Positions 42,207-51,284 of a stretch of 64,000 bases of DNA are shown here, in pieces. The DNA comes from RYN-133 sp036497285 (lineage in GTDB: Bacteria; Actinomycetota; Actinomycetes; Mycobacteriales; Jatrophihabitantaceae): assembly GCA_036497285.1 (NCBI GenBank), contig DASXJR010000007.1, forward strand, positions 1-64,000. The letters are read 5' to 3'. Made by a program: the position numbers and the translations under genes. The stretch's first letter is position 1; each line of letters starts with the position of its first letter. The notes below the pieces were generated by a model. That model had not been told where the DNA came from, ran no database searches, and worked only from the letters and a program-made list of their open reading frames with translations.

Positions 42207-43574
42207 CGATCGCGCGGCATCATCGCTACTGCGACCACGGTCAGCGCCGCGACGACCACGACCGCGAGATAGACGTCATGGATCGAGTGGTTCAGCGTCG
42301 CTGACCGCAGGCTGCTGTTGGCGATCGCACCGAACACCGCGACGCCGACCACGCTGCCCATCGAGCGGAAGAACATGTTCGCACCGGTGACGACGCCGCG
42401 CTCCTGCCAGCCCACACTCGACTGGGCCGCGACCAGCGAGGGCGTGGCGCTCAGGCCCATGCCGATGCCGATCACGAAGCAGAACACGCCGACCTCGGCG
42501 ACCGGCGAGCCCGGACCGAGCAGCAACAACAGTGCGGCCCCGGCCAGGACTACCACCGCACCGATCAGGCTGCACAGTCGGAAGCCGATCCGCAGGTACA
42601 CCTTGCCCGCCTGCGAGCCAGGCGATCGGCCAGCCCATCGTGAGCGTGGCGAGCGCGAACCCGGCAACGACCGGGCCGGTGCCGAGCACGCCCTGCACAT
42701 AGGTCGGGATGTACGAGCTGAGCCCGAGCACGATGGCGCCGATCCCGCAGGATGCGAGACTGCTCGTCACCAGCAGCCGCCGGTGCACCACCCACGTCGG
42801 CAGCACCGGATCGGCCGCACGCCGCTCGACAGCTCCGAACGCGATCAGCAGCACCGCGCCGATGGTGAGGATAAAGACGCTCTGCACCGAGCCCCACGAC
42901 CACGCCTGCCCGCCTTCGAGAATGCCGAGGATCAGCAGGGTGAGACCGGTGGTCAGCACGGTGGCACCGACGTAGTCGATCTTCGGACGGGACCGCGTGA
43001 CCTTCTCGTGGAACCGGCGCTCGATCATGGCGCCGGCGAGCAGCGCCAGTGGGATGTTGATGAAGAAGATCCATCGCCAGCTCACGTACTCGCTGAACAC
43101 GCCGCCGAGCGTAGGGCCGACGAACGCGCTGATGCCCCACACGCTGGCGAGGTAGCCCTGCACCCGCGCTCGTTCTTCGACGGTGTAGATGTCGCCGACG
43201 ATCGTGATCGACATCGGGAAGACCGCACCCGCGCCCAATCCCTGCACAGCGCGGAACACGATCAGCATGACCATGTTCCACGCGACGCCGCACATGATCG
43301 AGCCGGCCAGGAAGAAGCCGATGCCGAGCAGCATCACCGGCTTGCGACCGAACAGGTCGGCGAGCTTGCCGTAGATCGGTGTCGTGACCGCCTGTGCCAG
43401 CAGATAGATCGAGAACAGCCACGGAAACTCGGTGAATCCGCCGATGTCCGTGACGATGGACGGGACGGCCGTGGCGATGATCGTGGCGTCGATCGCGACC
43501 AGGCCGGTCGAGAGCATCAGCGCGAGCAGGAGCGGCCCGCGTTCGGAACGCAGCCCGACGTTGCTGGCAGTCAC
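42074..43574 (-). pseudogene. DHA2-family MFS transporter broken by a frameshift
   Basis: The first 320 codons encode a normal MFS exporter of the DHA2 (14-helix) type (STGLVAIDATIIATAVPSIV, YGKLADLFGRKPVML). At about 42606-42611 the frame slips in a G-rich run (read on the minus strand as GCAGGCGGGCAAGG). The rest, KVYLRIGFRLCSLIGAVVV to NSSLRSATLNHSIHDVYLAV, continues in another frame. Removing one G restores one protein. This is either a recent mutation or a sequencing error. The likely start is GTG at 43574, close behind the HD-domain gene. Confidence 0.75.
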
Positions 43575-43579
43575 CGCGC

Positions 43580-44215
43580 CTATTCTGCAGTGACGGTCTG
43601 ACGGGCTGCCGCCCAATGCTCAGGCAGCCGTGGCATGCGCGAGAACACCCCGCGGACCATCGGTTCGAAGTGCTCGAGCGGCTCGTAGTTGTAGTCGGGG
43701 TCGAACGCCTTCTCGTCCCACTCGTCCGCAAACTGTTCGGCGAGGTCGTAAGCGGGGTGGTCGCGGTGTTGCAGCCGGATCATCGGATCGATGCCCATGT
43801 AGCCCAGGTAGTGGATGCCCTCGAAGTCCTGATGGACCTTGACCATCCAGTACGCGTCCGGATCCACGAACGGCTTGATCATCTCAGCGGCGATGGCTGC
43901 GTGATTCGGTGTCGACACGACCTTGCCTATGTCGTGGCACAGCGCAGCCACGACGACGTCGATGGTCATGCCGGCACGCTCGGCCATGGTGGCGGTCTCG
44001 AGCCCGTGCTCGAGCTGCGTGATCTGCATGTTCTGCACGATCGCGTCCGACGCGGCGAGCAGGGCGAGGACGCGGTCGGGGATGTATTGGAGATCGCGGT
44101 CGACATGCTTCTGCAGGAAGGCCGCGTACTCGGCGCTGAAGCCCGACATCCATGGCGCCTTCTCGCCGTCGAAGTGCTCCAGTTCCGGTGGATCTGCCGG
44201 GAACGAGACGGTCAT
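43580..44215 (-). CDS. PhnZ-like HD-domain mixed-valent di-iron oxygenase
   Basis: A 211-residue HD-domain protein that aligns with the phosphonate oxygenase PhnZ. QLEH (67-70), ALCHDIGK (91-98), NHAAIAAEM (104-112), VHQDFEGIHYL (127-137) and WDEKA (166-170) provide H70, H94, D95, H105, H128 and D167, the full set of iron ligands of PhnZ. The phosphonate-binding His after the HD pair is Lys98 here, so the substrate is probably different. Such enzymes cleave a C-C, C-P or similar bond with O2. It is divergent from the enolase-superfamily operon, with the shared operator in between. Confidence 0.75.
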   Translation of the reverse strand: MTVSFPADPPELEHFDGEKAPWMSGFSAEYAAFLQKHVDRDLQYIPDRVLALLAASDAIVQNMQITQLEHGLETATMAERAGMTIDVVVAALCHDIGKVVSTPNHAAIAAEMIKPFVDPDAYWMVKVHQDFEGIHYLGYMGIDPMIRLQHRDHPAYDLAEQFADEWDEKAFDPDYNYEPLEHFEPMVRGVFSRMPRLPEHWAAARQTVTAE

Positions 44216-44245
44216 GGTCGGACGCTAGCAGAGATTTCAGCAAAT

Positions 44246-44258
44246 GAGACGGTGTCTC
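44246..44258. promoter_or_regulatory. Regulon palindrome, copy 1
   Basis: GAGACGGTGTCTC is a perfect palindrome apart from its 3-base centre. It lies 30 bases from both the HD-oxygenase start and the enolase-superfamily start. CATAGT at 44276-44281 could be the -10 box of the latter, which would make that message leaderless and put the palindrome over the -35 region. The same sequence occurs at 46277-46289, and a close match at 60059-60071. Confidence 0.7.
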
Positions 44259-44288
44259 GCATGGCAAATCCATGTCATAGTCCGTCCC

Positions 44289-45440
44289 GTGCGCATCGCC
44301 TCCGTCCGCGCGATTCCGGTGACCTTCCCACTCGGCCGCGAGCCCATGTCTTTCTGCTTCGTACGGGTCGAGACCGACACCGGCCTGATCGGCTACGGCG
44401 AGGCCTGTGACAGCTACGGCTGCAATTACGCGGGTGTGCTTGCGGCAGTCGTGGACGATGCGTTCGCCCCGCTGCTGATCGACGCGGAGGTCGTCGCGGT
44501 CGCGCCACTGAGCGACCGGTTGCGGCTGGCGACCCGGCGCCGCCTCGGCGACCAGTGGGTCGCGGTGCAGGCCCGAAGCGCGGTCGAGATCGCGCTCCAG
44601 GACCTCGTCGCCAAGGCGGCCGGACGGTCGGTCGCCGAGCTGCTCGGCCAGGTGCGTGACCGCGTGGCCGTCTACGCGTCGTCGACGTTCCTGGAAGAAG
44701 GCCCGGCGTCGTTCCACGCCGACCTGCTCGCGCCCGTGCTCGATCGCGGCGTACGCATGGCGAAGGTGCGCACCGGCCCGGACTGGCAGCGCGACCTGCG
44801 CACGCTGGCGGAACTGCGCGGGCTGCTCGACGACGACGTCGAGCTCATGGTCGACGGCAGCGAAACCTACACCGTGCCGACCGCGCTCGAGATCGCTCGC
44901 CGCCTGGCCGAGCTGGGGGTGCGTTGGTTCGAAGAGCCCGTTCCGCAGTCGGCGCGAGCGGCCATCAAAACCTTGGCGGCGGGTTCGCCCGTCCCGATCG
45001 CCTACGGGGAGCACCTGTACGGGCGTGCGGACGCCCTCGACGCACTGGCCGCGGGCGTCACGGTGCTGCAACCCGACGCGTCGATCAGCGGCGGCATCGC
45101 CGAGTCCCGCGAGATCGCGTACCTTGCCGCCTACTACGGCGCGCGGGTGGTGCCGCACGTCTGCGCCGGCCCGGTGTCACTGGCGGCCAACGTCACGCTC
45201 GCGGCCACGGTCGCGTCCATCCGGGCGATCGAGTACCCGCTGCATCTCGCGCCTGCGTGGTCGGCGTTGGGCACCCGTAGGTTGGAGGTCGTGGACGGCA
45301 TGATCGCGGTACCTGACGGTCCAGGACTGGGCATCGACCTGGTCGAGGAGATCGCGGCCGAGCACCCGTACCGACGGCCGGGGGCGCGCGTCGCCGGCAC
45401 GGTCGCCGGGTTGCCGGACCGGTTCGTGGGCGATCGCTGA
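44289..45440 (+). CDS. Enolase-superfamily (mandelate racemase-type) enzyme
   Basis: A 383-residue enolase-superfamily member. The capping domain covers residues 1-120 and the barrel follows. Metal ligands are D189 (LMVDGS), E215 (WFEEPVP) and E241 (AYGEHLYG). K159 in AKVRTG and H290 in VVPHVCAG are candidate acid-base residues, as in the mandelate racemase subgroup, which has dehydratases and racemases for hydroxy acids. It should act on an alpha-proton next to a carboxylate, such as an aldonate or hydroxy acid. It starts with GTG and overlaps the SMP-30 gene by TGATG. Confidence 0.88.
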   Translation: MRIASVRAIPVTFPLGREPMSFCFVRVETDTGLIGYGEACDSYGCNYAGVLAAVVDDAFAPLLIDAEVVAVAPLSDRLRLATRRRLGDQWVAVQARSAVEIALQDLVAKAAGRSVAELLGQVRDRVAVYASSTFLEEGPASFHADLLAPVLDRGVRMAKVRTGPDWQRDLRTLAELRGLLDDDVELMVDGSETYTVPTALEIARRLAELGVRWFEEPVPQSARAAIKTLAAGSPVPIAYGEHLYGRADALDALAAGVTVLQPDASISGGIAESREIAYLAAYYGARVVPHVCAGPVSLAANVTLAATVASIRAIEYPLHLAPAWSALGTRRLEVVDGMIAVPDGPGLGIDLVEEIAAEHPYRRPGARVAGTVAGLPDRFVGDR

Positions 45441-46249
45441 TGCGCGCCGAGCAACTCGCCCGCGGTACGAGGCTCGGCGAAGGGCCGGTCTGGTCCGCGG
45501 CCTGGGGCGAGCTGCGCTGGGTCGACATCCTCGCCGGTGACCTGCTGCGCCTCGACGATGACGCGATCGAACACTGGCATGTCGGTCCCCGCGTGGGCGC
45601 CATCCGGCCACGCGCGAACGGCGGTGTGGCCATCGCGCTGGAACGCGGGTTCGCGCTCGCGGACGGATGGGGATCGGCCGTCGACGTGTTGCCAGAGCTC
45701 TGGACCGATCCCGCCCTCCGCTTCAACGACGGCGGTTGCGACCCCGACGGACGGTTCTGGTGCGGCTCGATGCGCTACGACGAGGTCGCGGGCGACGGTG
45801 TGCTGTACCGGATGGCGCCCGATCGGTCGGTGACCCGCGAGCTCGACGGGCTCGGGCTGTCCAACGGCCTCGACTGGACGCCGGACGGCGGCACCGCATA
45901 TTACGCGGACACGCTCACCGGCCGGGTCGACCGGTTCGCCTATGACCGGGACCGCGGTCTGCACGACCGTCGCGAATTCGTCAGCATTCCTGGCGAGCTG
46001 GGCCATCCCGACGGGCTCGTCGTCGACGCCGAGGGCGGCGTCTGGGTGGCTCTCTGGGGCGGCGCGGCCGTGCACCGCTACGGACCGGACGGTGAGCTGG
46101 AATCGGTGATAGAGATCGACGATGCCGAAGCGACCTCGATGGCTTTCGGCGGCGTCGATCTCGACCAGCTGTTCATCACCTCCAAGAGCGGCCTGTTCCA
46201 TAGCGAGCCCGGGGTGCACGGGCAGTCGGTGCGCGCGTTCGCCGGCTGA
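45440..46249 (+). CDS. SMP-30/gluconolactonase-type lactonase
   Basis: A 269-residue six-bladed propeller of the SMP-30/gluconolaconase family. Metal ligands are Glu in LGEGPVW (about 14), Asn in LSNGLDWTPDG and Asp in HPDGLVVDAEGG, with a GRFWCGSM blade between. It should open a sugar or hydroxy-acid lactone. Its start overlaps the enolase-family stop, so the two are coupled and may act on consecutive intermediates (lactone, then acid). Confidence 0.9.
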   Translation: MRAEQLARGTRLGEGPVWSAAWGELRWVDILAGDLLRLDDDAIEHWHVGPRVGAIRPRANGGVAIALERGFALADGWGSAVDVLPELWTDPALRFNDGGCDPDGRFWCGSMRYDEVAGDGVLYRMAPDRSVTRELDGLGLSNGLDWTPDGGTAYYADTLTGRVDRFAYDRDRGLHDRREFVSIPGELGHPDGLVVDAEGGVWVALWGGAAVHRYGPDGELESVIEIDDAEATSMAFGGVDLDQLFITSKSGLFHSEPGVHGQSVRAFAG

Positions 46250-46275
46250 CGCGCAGTCCCGCCATGAGCATTCTG

Positions 46276-46290
46276 CGAGACGGTGTCTCG
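46276..46290. promoter_or_regulatory. Regulon palindrome, copy 2, and promoter
   Basis: CGAGACGGTGTCTCG is a palindrome (15 bp with its 3-base centre) ending 5 bases before TTGACT (46295-46300). An 18-base spacer and TAGCCT (46319-46324) complete a plausible promoter for the TauD-ribokinase pair. It lies 74 bases before the TauD start. Its core equals copy 1. Confidence 0.7.
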
Positions 46291-46363
46291 GCTGTTGACT
46301 ACGGCCGAGCGGCCCGCATAGCCTGACGCAACCAGCTTTGGCTGCGATTCTGCGGGAGTGTGC

Positions 46364-47437
46364 ATGAGCCAGACCGTCGACCTGTCACCTATTTCCGGCC
46401 CGTCCGCCTGGCGCGGGGACGAGCTGTCGAAGACCACCGAGTGGATCTACGAGCTAAGCGATGCCGAGCGCGCCGACCTCGAGGAGGCCGGGCGTCGCTT
46501 CGTCGCCGACGACCCGGACCTGCGCACCGTCACTGCCGCCGACTACCCGATTCCGGCGTGCGCCGCGCTGAACGAGGAGTGCGCGCGGCAGCTCGACGCC
46601 GGACGCGGCTTCATCCTCGTCCGCGGGCTGCGCACCGAGGAATACGGCGACACGATGGCGGCCGCGATCTTCTTCGTCATGGGCCTGCACCTCGGCCGGC
46701 CGATCGGGCAGAACCAGATGGGCGATCTGCTCGACCATGTGGTCGCGACGTCGAACAAGACCCTCGAAGACCCGACCGCGGTGCCCTCGCGGGTGCGCGA
46801 TCGGCTGCCGTTCCACTCCGACAGCTCCGACGTGGTCGCGCTGATGTGCCTGCGCGGCGCCAAGGACGGCGGCGCGTCGAGCCTGGTCAGTGGCACCACG
46901 ATCTACAACGAGATCGTCCGGCGCCGCCCCGACCTCGCGCCGCTGCTGCTCGAGCCGTTCCACTGGGACTGGCGCAAGCAGGACCCGGACTCGCCCGAAC
47001 TGACCTACAGTTCGCCGATCGTGAGCTTCGTCGATGGCATCTTCAGCACCTACGCCGGGAACTCGATGGTCTTCTCGGCGCAGGACTACCCCGAGGTGCC
47101 GCGACTGACTCCCGAGCAGGCCGAGGTGCTCAACCTGTTCGACGAGATCTCGCAGGAGCCCGGGCTGGCCATCGACATGGACTTCCAGCCCGGTGACGTG
47201 CAATGGCTGCTCAACTACGCCGCGTTGCACTCGCGCACGAGCTACGTCGACTTCCCGGAGAAGGAGCGCCGACGGCACCTGCTGCGGCTGTGGCTCAAGC
47301 GCGACGTCGGACGCCCGCTGGTGCAGAAGTTCGGCAAGCACGTCGTGACGATGGGTTCCCCGACCGGTGGCCTGAAGCCGGGCGGACGCTTCCGCATCGC
47401 CGACGCAGCCACGGTGAACGACGACTGGGGCAACTGA
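46364..47437 (+). CDS. TauD/TfdA-family Fe(II)/2-oxoglutarate dioxygenase (copy 1)
   Basis: A 357-residue Fe(II)/2-oxoglutarate oxygenase. The facial triad is given by FHSDSSD, with H-x-D, and the late AALHSRTSY His. DFQPGDVQWLLNYAALHS and the Arg in RHLLRLWLKRD (2-oxoglutarate binding) are all present. It resembles the second TauD protein in the Rieske operon (shared HSDSSDVVAL-like and MDFQPGD motifs), so the two are paralogues. It should hydroxylate a small organic molecule. It is downstream of regulon palindrome copy 2. Confidence 0.88.
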   Translation: MSQTVDLSPISGPSAWRGDELSKTTEWIYELSDAERADLEEAGRRFVADDPDLRTVTAADYPIPACAALNEECARQLDAGRGFILVRGLRTEEYGDTMAAAIFFVMGLHLGRPIGQNQMGDLLDHVVATSNKTLEDPTAVPSRVRDRLPFHSDSSDVVALMCLRGAKDGGASSLVSGTTIYNEIVRRRPDLAPLLLEPFHWDWRKQDPDSPELTYSSPIVSFVDGIFSTYAGNSMVFSAQDYPEVPRLTPEQAEVLNLFDEISQEPGLAIDMDFQPGDVQWLLNYAALHSRTSYVDFPEKERRRHLLRLWLKRDVGRPLVQKFGKHVVTMGSPTGGLKPGGRFRIADAATVNDDWGN

Positions 47438-47440
47438 CCG

Positions 47441-48340
47441 GTGCCCGCCGTCACGGTCGTCGGCAGCCTGAACCTCGACCTGGTCGTCGGCGTCACGTCG
47501 TTGCCCGGACGGGGCGAGACGGTGGTCGGCACGTCCGTGGCGTCGCTGCCGGGCGGCAAGGGCGCCAACCAGGCCGCTGCTGCCGCCGCACTGTCGTCGT
47601 CCGTCGCGATGATCGGTCGGGTCGGCGACGATTCATCAGGAACCTTGTTGATCGACGATCTTCGGGACCGCGGTGTCGACGTGTCCGGAGTGACCCGGAG
47701 CGTGGCACCCACCGGCACTGCGACGGTTGCCGTCGAGGCAGGCAGCGGAGAGAACCTGATCGTGGTCGCACCCGGGGCGAACGGCCTGGTCGAAGCGACA
47801 GACGTGACCGTCGACGCGGTGGCGTCGGCGGCGGTCGTGCTCGCGCAGCTGGAGATCCCGCTGGAGGCGGTGGTCGCCGCGGCCGCGCACGCCGGCGGAC
47901 GCGTCGTGCTGAACCCCGCGCCGTCGCCGGGCGAGCTGCCGGCCGAACTGCTCGCGCAGGTGGACGTGCTCGTGCCGAACGAGTGGGAACTCCTGCGGCT
48001 CGCCGGGGTGCCTTCCTCGGACGGATCACCGGAAGCGATCGCGAAGCTCGCCCGATCAGTGACCGACCGCGATGTCGTGGTGACTCTGGGCGAACGCGGC
48101 GCACTCGTCGTACCGGCCTCGGGCGATTGGTCGCTCGTCACTCCCCCGACGGTGTCGGTGCACGACACGACCGGGGCCGGCGACTGCTTCTGCGGGGCGT
48201 TGTGCGTGGCCTTGGCCACGGGCGAAGCGCTGGCGGACGCGGTGACCTACGCGGTGCGGGCGGCCGCACTGTCGACCACCGGCGCCGGCGCGCGGGGTCG
48301 GCTGCCCACCGACGACGACGTCCGCGCCGTACTGCACTAG
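47441..48340 (+). CDS. rbsK: Ribokinase-type PfkB sugar kinase
   Basis: A 299-residue PfkB-family kinase. It opens VVGSLNLDLVVGVTSLPGRG with the sugar-binding GGKGANQAAAAAAL motif. The catalytic base lies in DTTGAGDCFCGALCVAL. It matches ribokinases in length and motifs. It follows the TauD gene by 3 bases, so it is expressed with it. In this setting it may phosphorylate a sugar released by the pathway rather than free ribose. Confidence 0.88.
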   Translation: MPAVTVVGSLNLDLVVGVTSLPGRGETVVGTSVASLPGGKGANQAAAAAALSSSVAMIGRVGDDSSGTLLIDDLRDRGVDVSGVTRSVAPTGTATVAVEAGSGENLIVVAPGANGLVEATDVTVDAVASAAVVLAQLEIPLEAVVAAAAHAGGRVVLNPAPSPGELPAELLAQVDVLVPNEWELLRLAGVPSSDGSPEAIAKLARSVTDRDVVVTLGERGALVVPASGDWSLVTPPTVSVHDTTGAGDCFCGALCVALATGEALADAVTYAVRAAALSTTGAGARGRLPTDDDVRAVLH

Positions 48341-48390
48341 TCGGGGTCCTCGCGGAATCGCCACGCTTTCCAGGCGATTTCGTGGGGTGA

Positions 48391-49164
48391 CTAGAGCGCA
48401 ATGACATCGGCGACGACGCAACTGATGTTGTCCGGACCACCCACCGCGAGTGCGGCTTCGAGCAGCGCATCGCAGCACTCGAGGGTCGTCGACGCTGTCA
48501 AAAGGATCTCGCCGATCAGCGACTCCGCGACGTAGTCGCTGAGCCCGTCGGTGCAGACCAGGTAGCGGTCGCCGGCCTGGACGTCGCGTACCGCCACGGT
48601 CGGCGTGAACGCCCCGCCGCTGAGCGCCTGCAGCACGATGGACCGCTGCGGGTGGTGCAGCGCCTCGTCGTCGGTGAGGTGCCCGGCGTCGACCAGCTCC
48701 TGGACGTAGGAGTCGTCCCGCGTGACGCGCAGCCACGATCCGTCCCGCACGCCGTAGGCGCGCGAGTCGCCGACGTTCAACACGACGACCGACGACCCGT
48801 CCAGGCGCAGCGCGGTCAGTGTCGTCGCCATGCCGAGCAGGTCGTGGTTCTTCTCGATCGCCACCTGCAACCGGAAGTTCGCGTACTCGGCGGCTTCGCG
48901 CAGCTCCTCCTCCGGGGCGAACTTGTAGATCCGGTCGTCCAGGTAGCCGATGGCGGTGGTCACGATCTCGCTGGCGACCTCGCCGAACACGTTTCCGCCG
49001 ACGCCGTCGGCGACCGCGATCAGGTTGCTGCCGGCGAACGCGTAGTCCTCGTTGTGGTCGCGGATCCCGCCGACGTCGGAGCGTGCCGCAGCGTTGAACC
49101 GGAACACCTTGCGCGGATCCCGCGTCTCGGTGATCTTGCCGTCAGACACGGCCACGCGTTCCAC
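48391..49164 (-). CDS. PP2C-family Ser/Thr phosphatase
   Basis: A cytosolic phosphatase of about 257 residues with the PP2C metal-binding motifs DVGGIRDHNEDY, VADGVGGNVFGE, CTDGLSDYV and GGPDNISCVV. It reverses Ser/Thr phosphorylation by Hanks-type kinases. There is no transmembrane segment, unlike PstP. Starts at 49164, 49155 and 49149 are all GTG; I chose 49164. It is downstream of the oligopeptidase B gene in the same orientation, 43 bases apart. Confidence 0.9.
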   Translation of the reverse strand: MERVAVSDGKITETRDPRKVFRFNAAARSDVGGIRDHNEDYAFAGSNLIAVADGVGGNVFGEVASEIVTTAIGYLDDRIYKFAPEEELREAAEYANFRLQVAIEKNHDLLGMATTLTALRLDGSSVVVLNVGDSRAYGVRDGSWLRVTRDDSYVQELVDAGHLTDDEALHHPQRSIVLQALSGGAFTPTVAVRDVQAGDRYLVCTDGLSDYVAESLIGEILLTASTTLECCDALLEAALAVGGPDNISCVVADVIAL

Positions 49165-49207
49165 GCGTCCATGGTCGCCGACGCCGACTCCCGCAGCAAT
49201 GCGGGAT

Positions 49208-51229
49208 TCAGCCGATGGTGGCCAGGACGAAGGCGAGCGCACAAGCCTCCTCGCGCCACCGCTCGTACCGGCCGCTCGCGCCGCCGTGCCCACTGCCCAT
49301 CTCACAGCGGAACACCAAGAGCGGGTCGTTCGTGCGGGTCGCCCGGAGTTTGGCCACCCACTTCGCCGGTTCGTGGTAGCTGACGCGCGGGTCGTTGAGC
49401 CCGGCCGTCACGTACAGCGCCGGGTAGTCAGCCTTGGCGGTGTTGTCGTAGGGCGAGTAGCCGCGCATGTAGCTGGCCCACGGTTCGGACCGGGGATCGC
49501 CCCACTCCTCCCACTCGGTGACCGTCAGCGGCAGGGTCACGTCGCTCATCGTGTTCACGACATCGACGAACGGCACCTCGGCGAGGGCGGCGGCAAACAG
49601 ATCCGGACGCATGGTCACGCACGCGCCGACCAACAGTCCACCGGCCGACCGTCCGCGGATCGCGGTGCGGTTCGGCGCGGCCCAGCCGGTCGTCTGCAGG
49701 TGTTCGGCGCACGCGATGGTGTCCGTGAAAGTGTTGCGCTTGTTCAGTAACTTCCCGTCGAGGTACCAGCGCCGGCCGAGTTCACCCCCGCCCCGCGGAT
49801 GCGCGAGCGCCCACACGACGCCGCGGTCGAGCAACGACAACCGAGCGGGATTGAAGGTCGGCTCGATGGCGTGTTCGTAGGAACCGTAGCCGTACACGAG
49901 GCATGGATGCGTGCCGTCCGGTTCGAGATCAGCGCGACGCACCACATCGACCGGGACCTTCGTGCCGTCGTCTGCGGTCGCCCACTCACGCGTCGCGATG
50001 TACTGCGCAAGGTCGGTGTTCGGTGCCGCCGTCTGCTTCAGCAGCGTGCGCTCACCGGTGCGTACGTCTTCGCTGTACACGCTCGACGGGACGGTGAACG
50101 ACTCGTAGCCGAACCGGACGGATGTGGCCTGCCACTCGGGGTTCGCGCCGATGTGGACGACGTGTGGCTCGGGGTCCATCTCGACGATGCGCGTGCTGCC
50201 GTCGCGGAACAGGATCCGCAGCCGTGTCTGTGCGTCGGACCACTCGTGGATCACCAGGTGATCGGCGAACGGTTGCGCCTCGGTGATCCGCCGGCCCGGC
50301 ACGTGCGGTACCAGCTCCGTCCAGTCACCCGGCGCGTCCAGCGGAGCGGACATGATGCGGAAGTCCTCGGCGCCGAGGTTCGTCACGACCACGAACCGGT
50401 CGCCCCAGTGCGTGACCGAGTACTCGACGCCGTCCACGCGAGGGCGAACCAGTGCTGGGGTGCGATTCGGGTCGTCGGCAGGCAGCAGGTGCGTCTCGCC
50501 GCTGATCTTGCTGTCGGACTCGATGATGATCCACTCGCCGCTGCGGGAGCGGTCGACGCCGACGAAGAACCGCTCGTCCGGGTCCTCGTAGACGAGCACG
50601 TCGTCGCTCTGATCGGTGCCGAGGCGGTGTCGCCACACCTGGTACGGACGCATCTGCTCGTCCGGCTTGACGTAGAAGAGGTGCTCGTTGTCGTCGGCCC
50701 AGGCGACGCCGGCCCACGTGGTGTCGGTGAGCACGTCGGCCCGGTCGCGGCCGCTCTGGATCTCGCGGACGCGCAGGGTGTAGCGCTCGCTGCCGTCGTC
50801 GTCGGAGCTCCAAGCGACCAGGTTGGCGTCCGGGCTGACCTCGAGAGCCCCGACGGAGAAGAATTTGTGGCCGTCGGCTTCGGCGTTCTCGTCGAGGATG
50901 ACTGTCTCGTCGGCGGATTCGACCGAGCGGCCGCGGCAGTGGATCGCGTAGTCGCTGCCCTCGACGGTGCGGTGCACGTACCACCAGCCGTTGTCCAGAA
51001 CTGGGGCGGAGCGGTCGGTCTGCTGTACCCGCGAGCGGATCTCGGTGTACAGCTCCTCCACGACGTCGTGCTGCTCGGTGACCCAGCGGTCGTAGTACTC
51101 GTTCTCGGCAGCGAGGTAGGACAGAGTGTCGGGGTCGTCGCGGTCGCGCAGCCAGGCCCACGGGTCGTCGACGTCACCGAACGGGCGGTGCCAGACGTGT
51201 GGGTGTTGCGGGGCGGAGGGTTCACTCAC
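49208..51229 (-). CDS. Oligopeptidase B-type S9 peptidase
   Basis: A 673-residue prolyl-oligopeptidase-family enzyme. The N-terminus (HVWHRPFGDVDDPWAWLRDRDD) and propeller are followed by the catalytic domain with HPRGGGELGRRWYLDGKLLNK and GRSAGGLLVGACV (nucleophile Ser). VTAGLNDPRVSYHEPAKWV supplies the Asp, and the C-terminal GSGHGGASGRYERWRE gives the catalytic His. The ESxxDxYRWLE-like start of oligopeptidase B appears here as DDPWAWLRD. It cleaves short peptides after basic residues in the family. Confidence 0.92.
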   Translation of the reverse strand: MSEPSAPQHPHVWHRPFGDVDDPWAWLRDRDDPDTLSYLAAENEYYDRWVTEQHDVVEELYTEIRSRVQQTDRSAPVLDNGWWYVHRTVEGSDYAIHCRGRSVESADETVILDENAEADGHKFFSVGALEVSPDANLVAWSSDDDGSERYTLRVREIQSGRDRADVLTDTTWAGVAWADDNEHLFYVKPDEQMRPYQVWRHRLGTDQSDDVLVYEDPDERFFVGVDRSRSGEWIIIESDSKISGETHLLPADDPNRTPALVRPRVDGVEYSVTHWGDRFVVVTNLGAEDFRIMSAPLDAPGDWTELVPHVPGRRITEAQPFADHLVIHEWSDAQTRLRILFRDGSTRIVEMDPEPHVVHIGANPEWQATSVRFGYESFTVPSSVYSEDVRTGERTLLKQTAAPNTDLAQYIATREWATADDGTKVPVDVVRRADLEPDGTHPCLVYGYGSYEHAIEPTFNPARLSLLDRGVVWALAHPRGGGELGRRWYLDGKLLNKRNTFTDTIACAEHLQTTGWAAPNRTAIRGRSAGGLLVGACVTMRPDLFAAALAEVPFVDVVNTMSDVTLPLTVTEWEEWGDPRSEPWASYMRGYSPYDNTAKADYPALYVTAGLNDPRVSYHEPAKWVAKLRATRTNDPLLVFRCEMGSGHGGASGRYERWREEACALAFVLATIG

Positions 51230-51284
51230 CGGGGCGACCCTACCGGGCGTTCACCGCGGCTCCGGCTTGCGGTATGCCTGTCAC

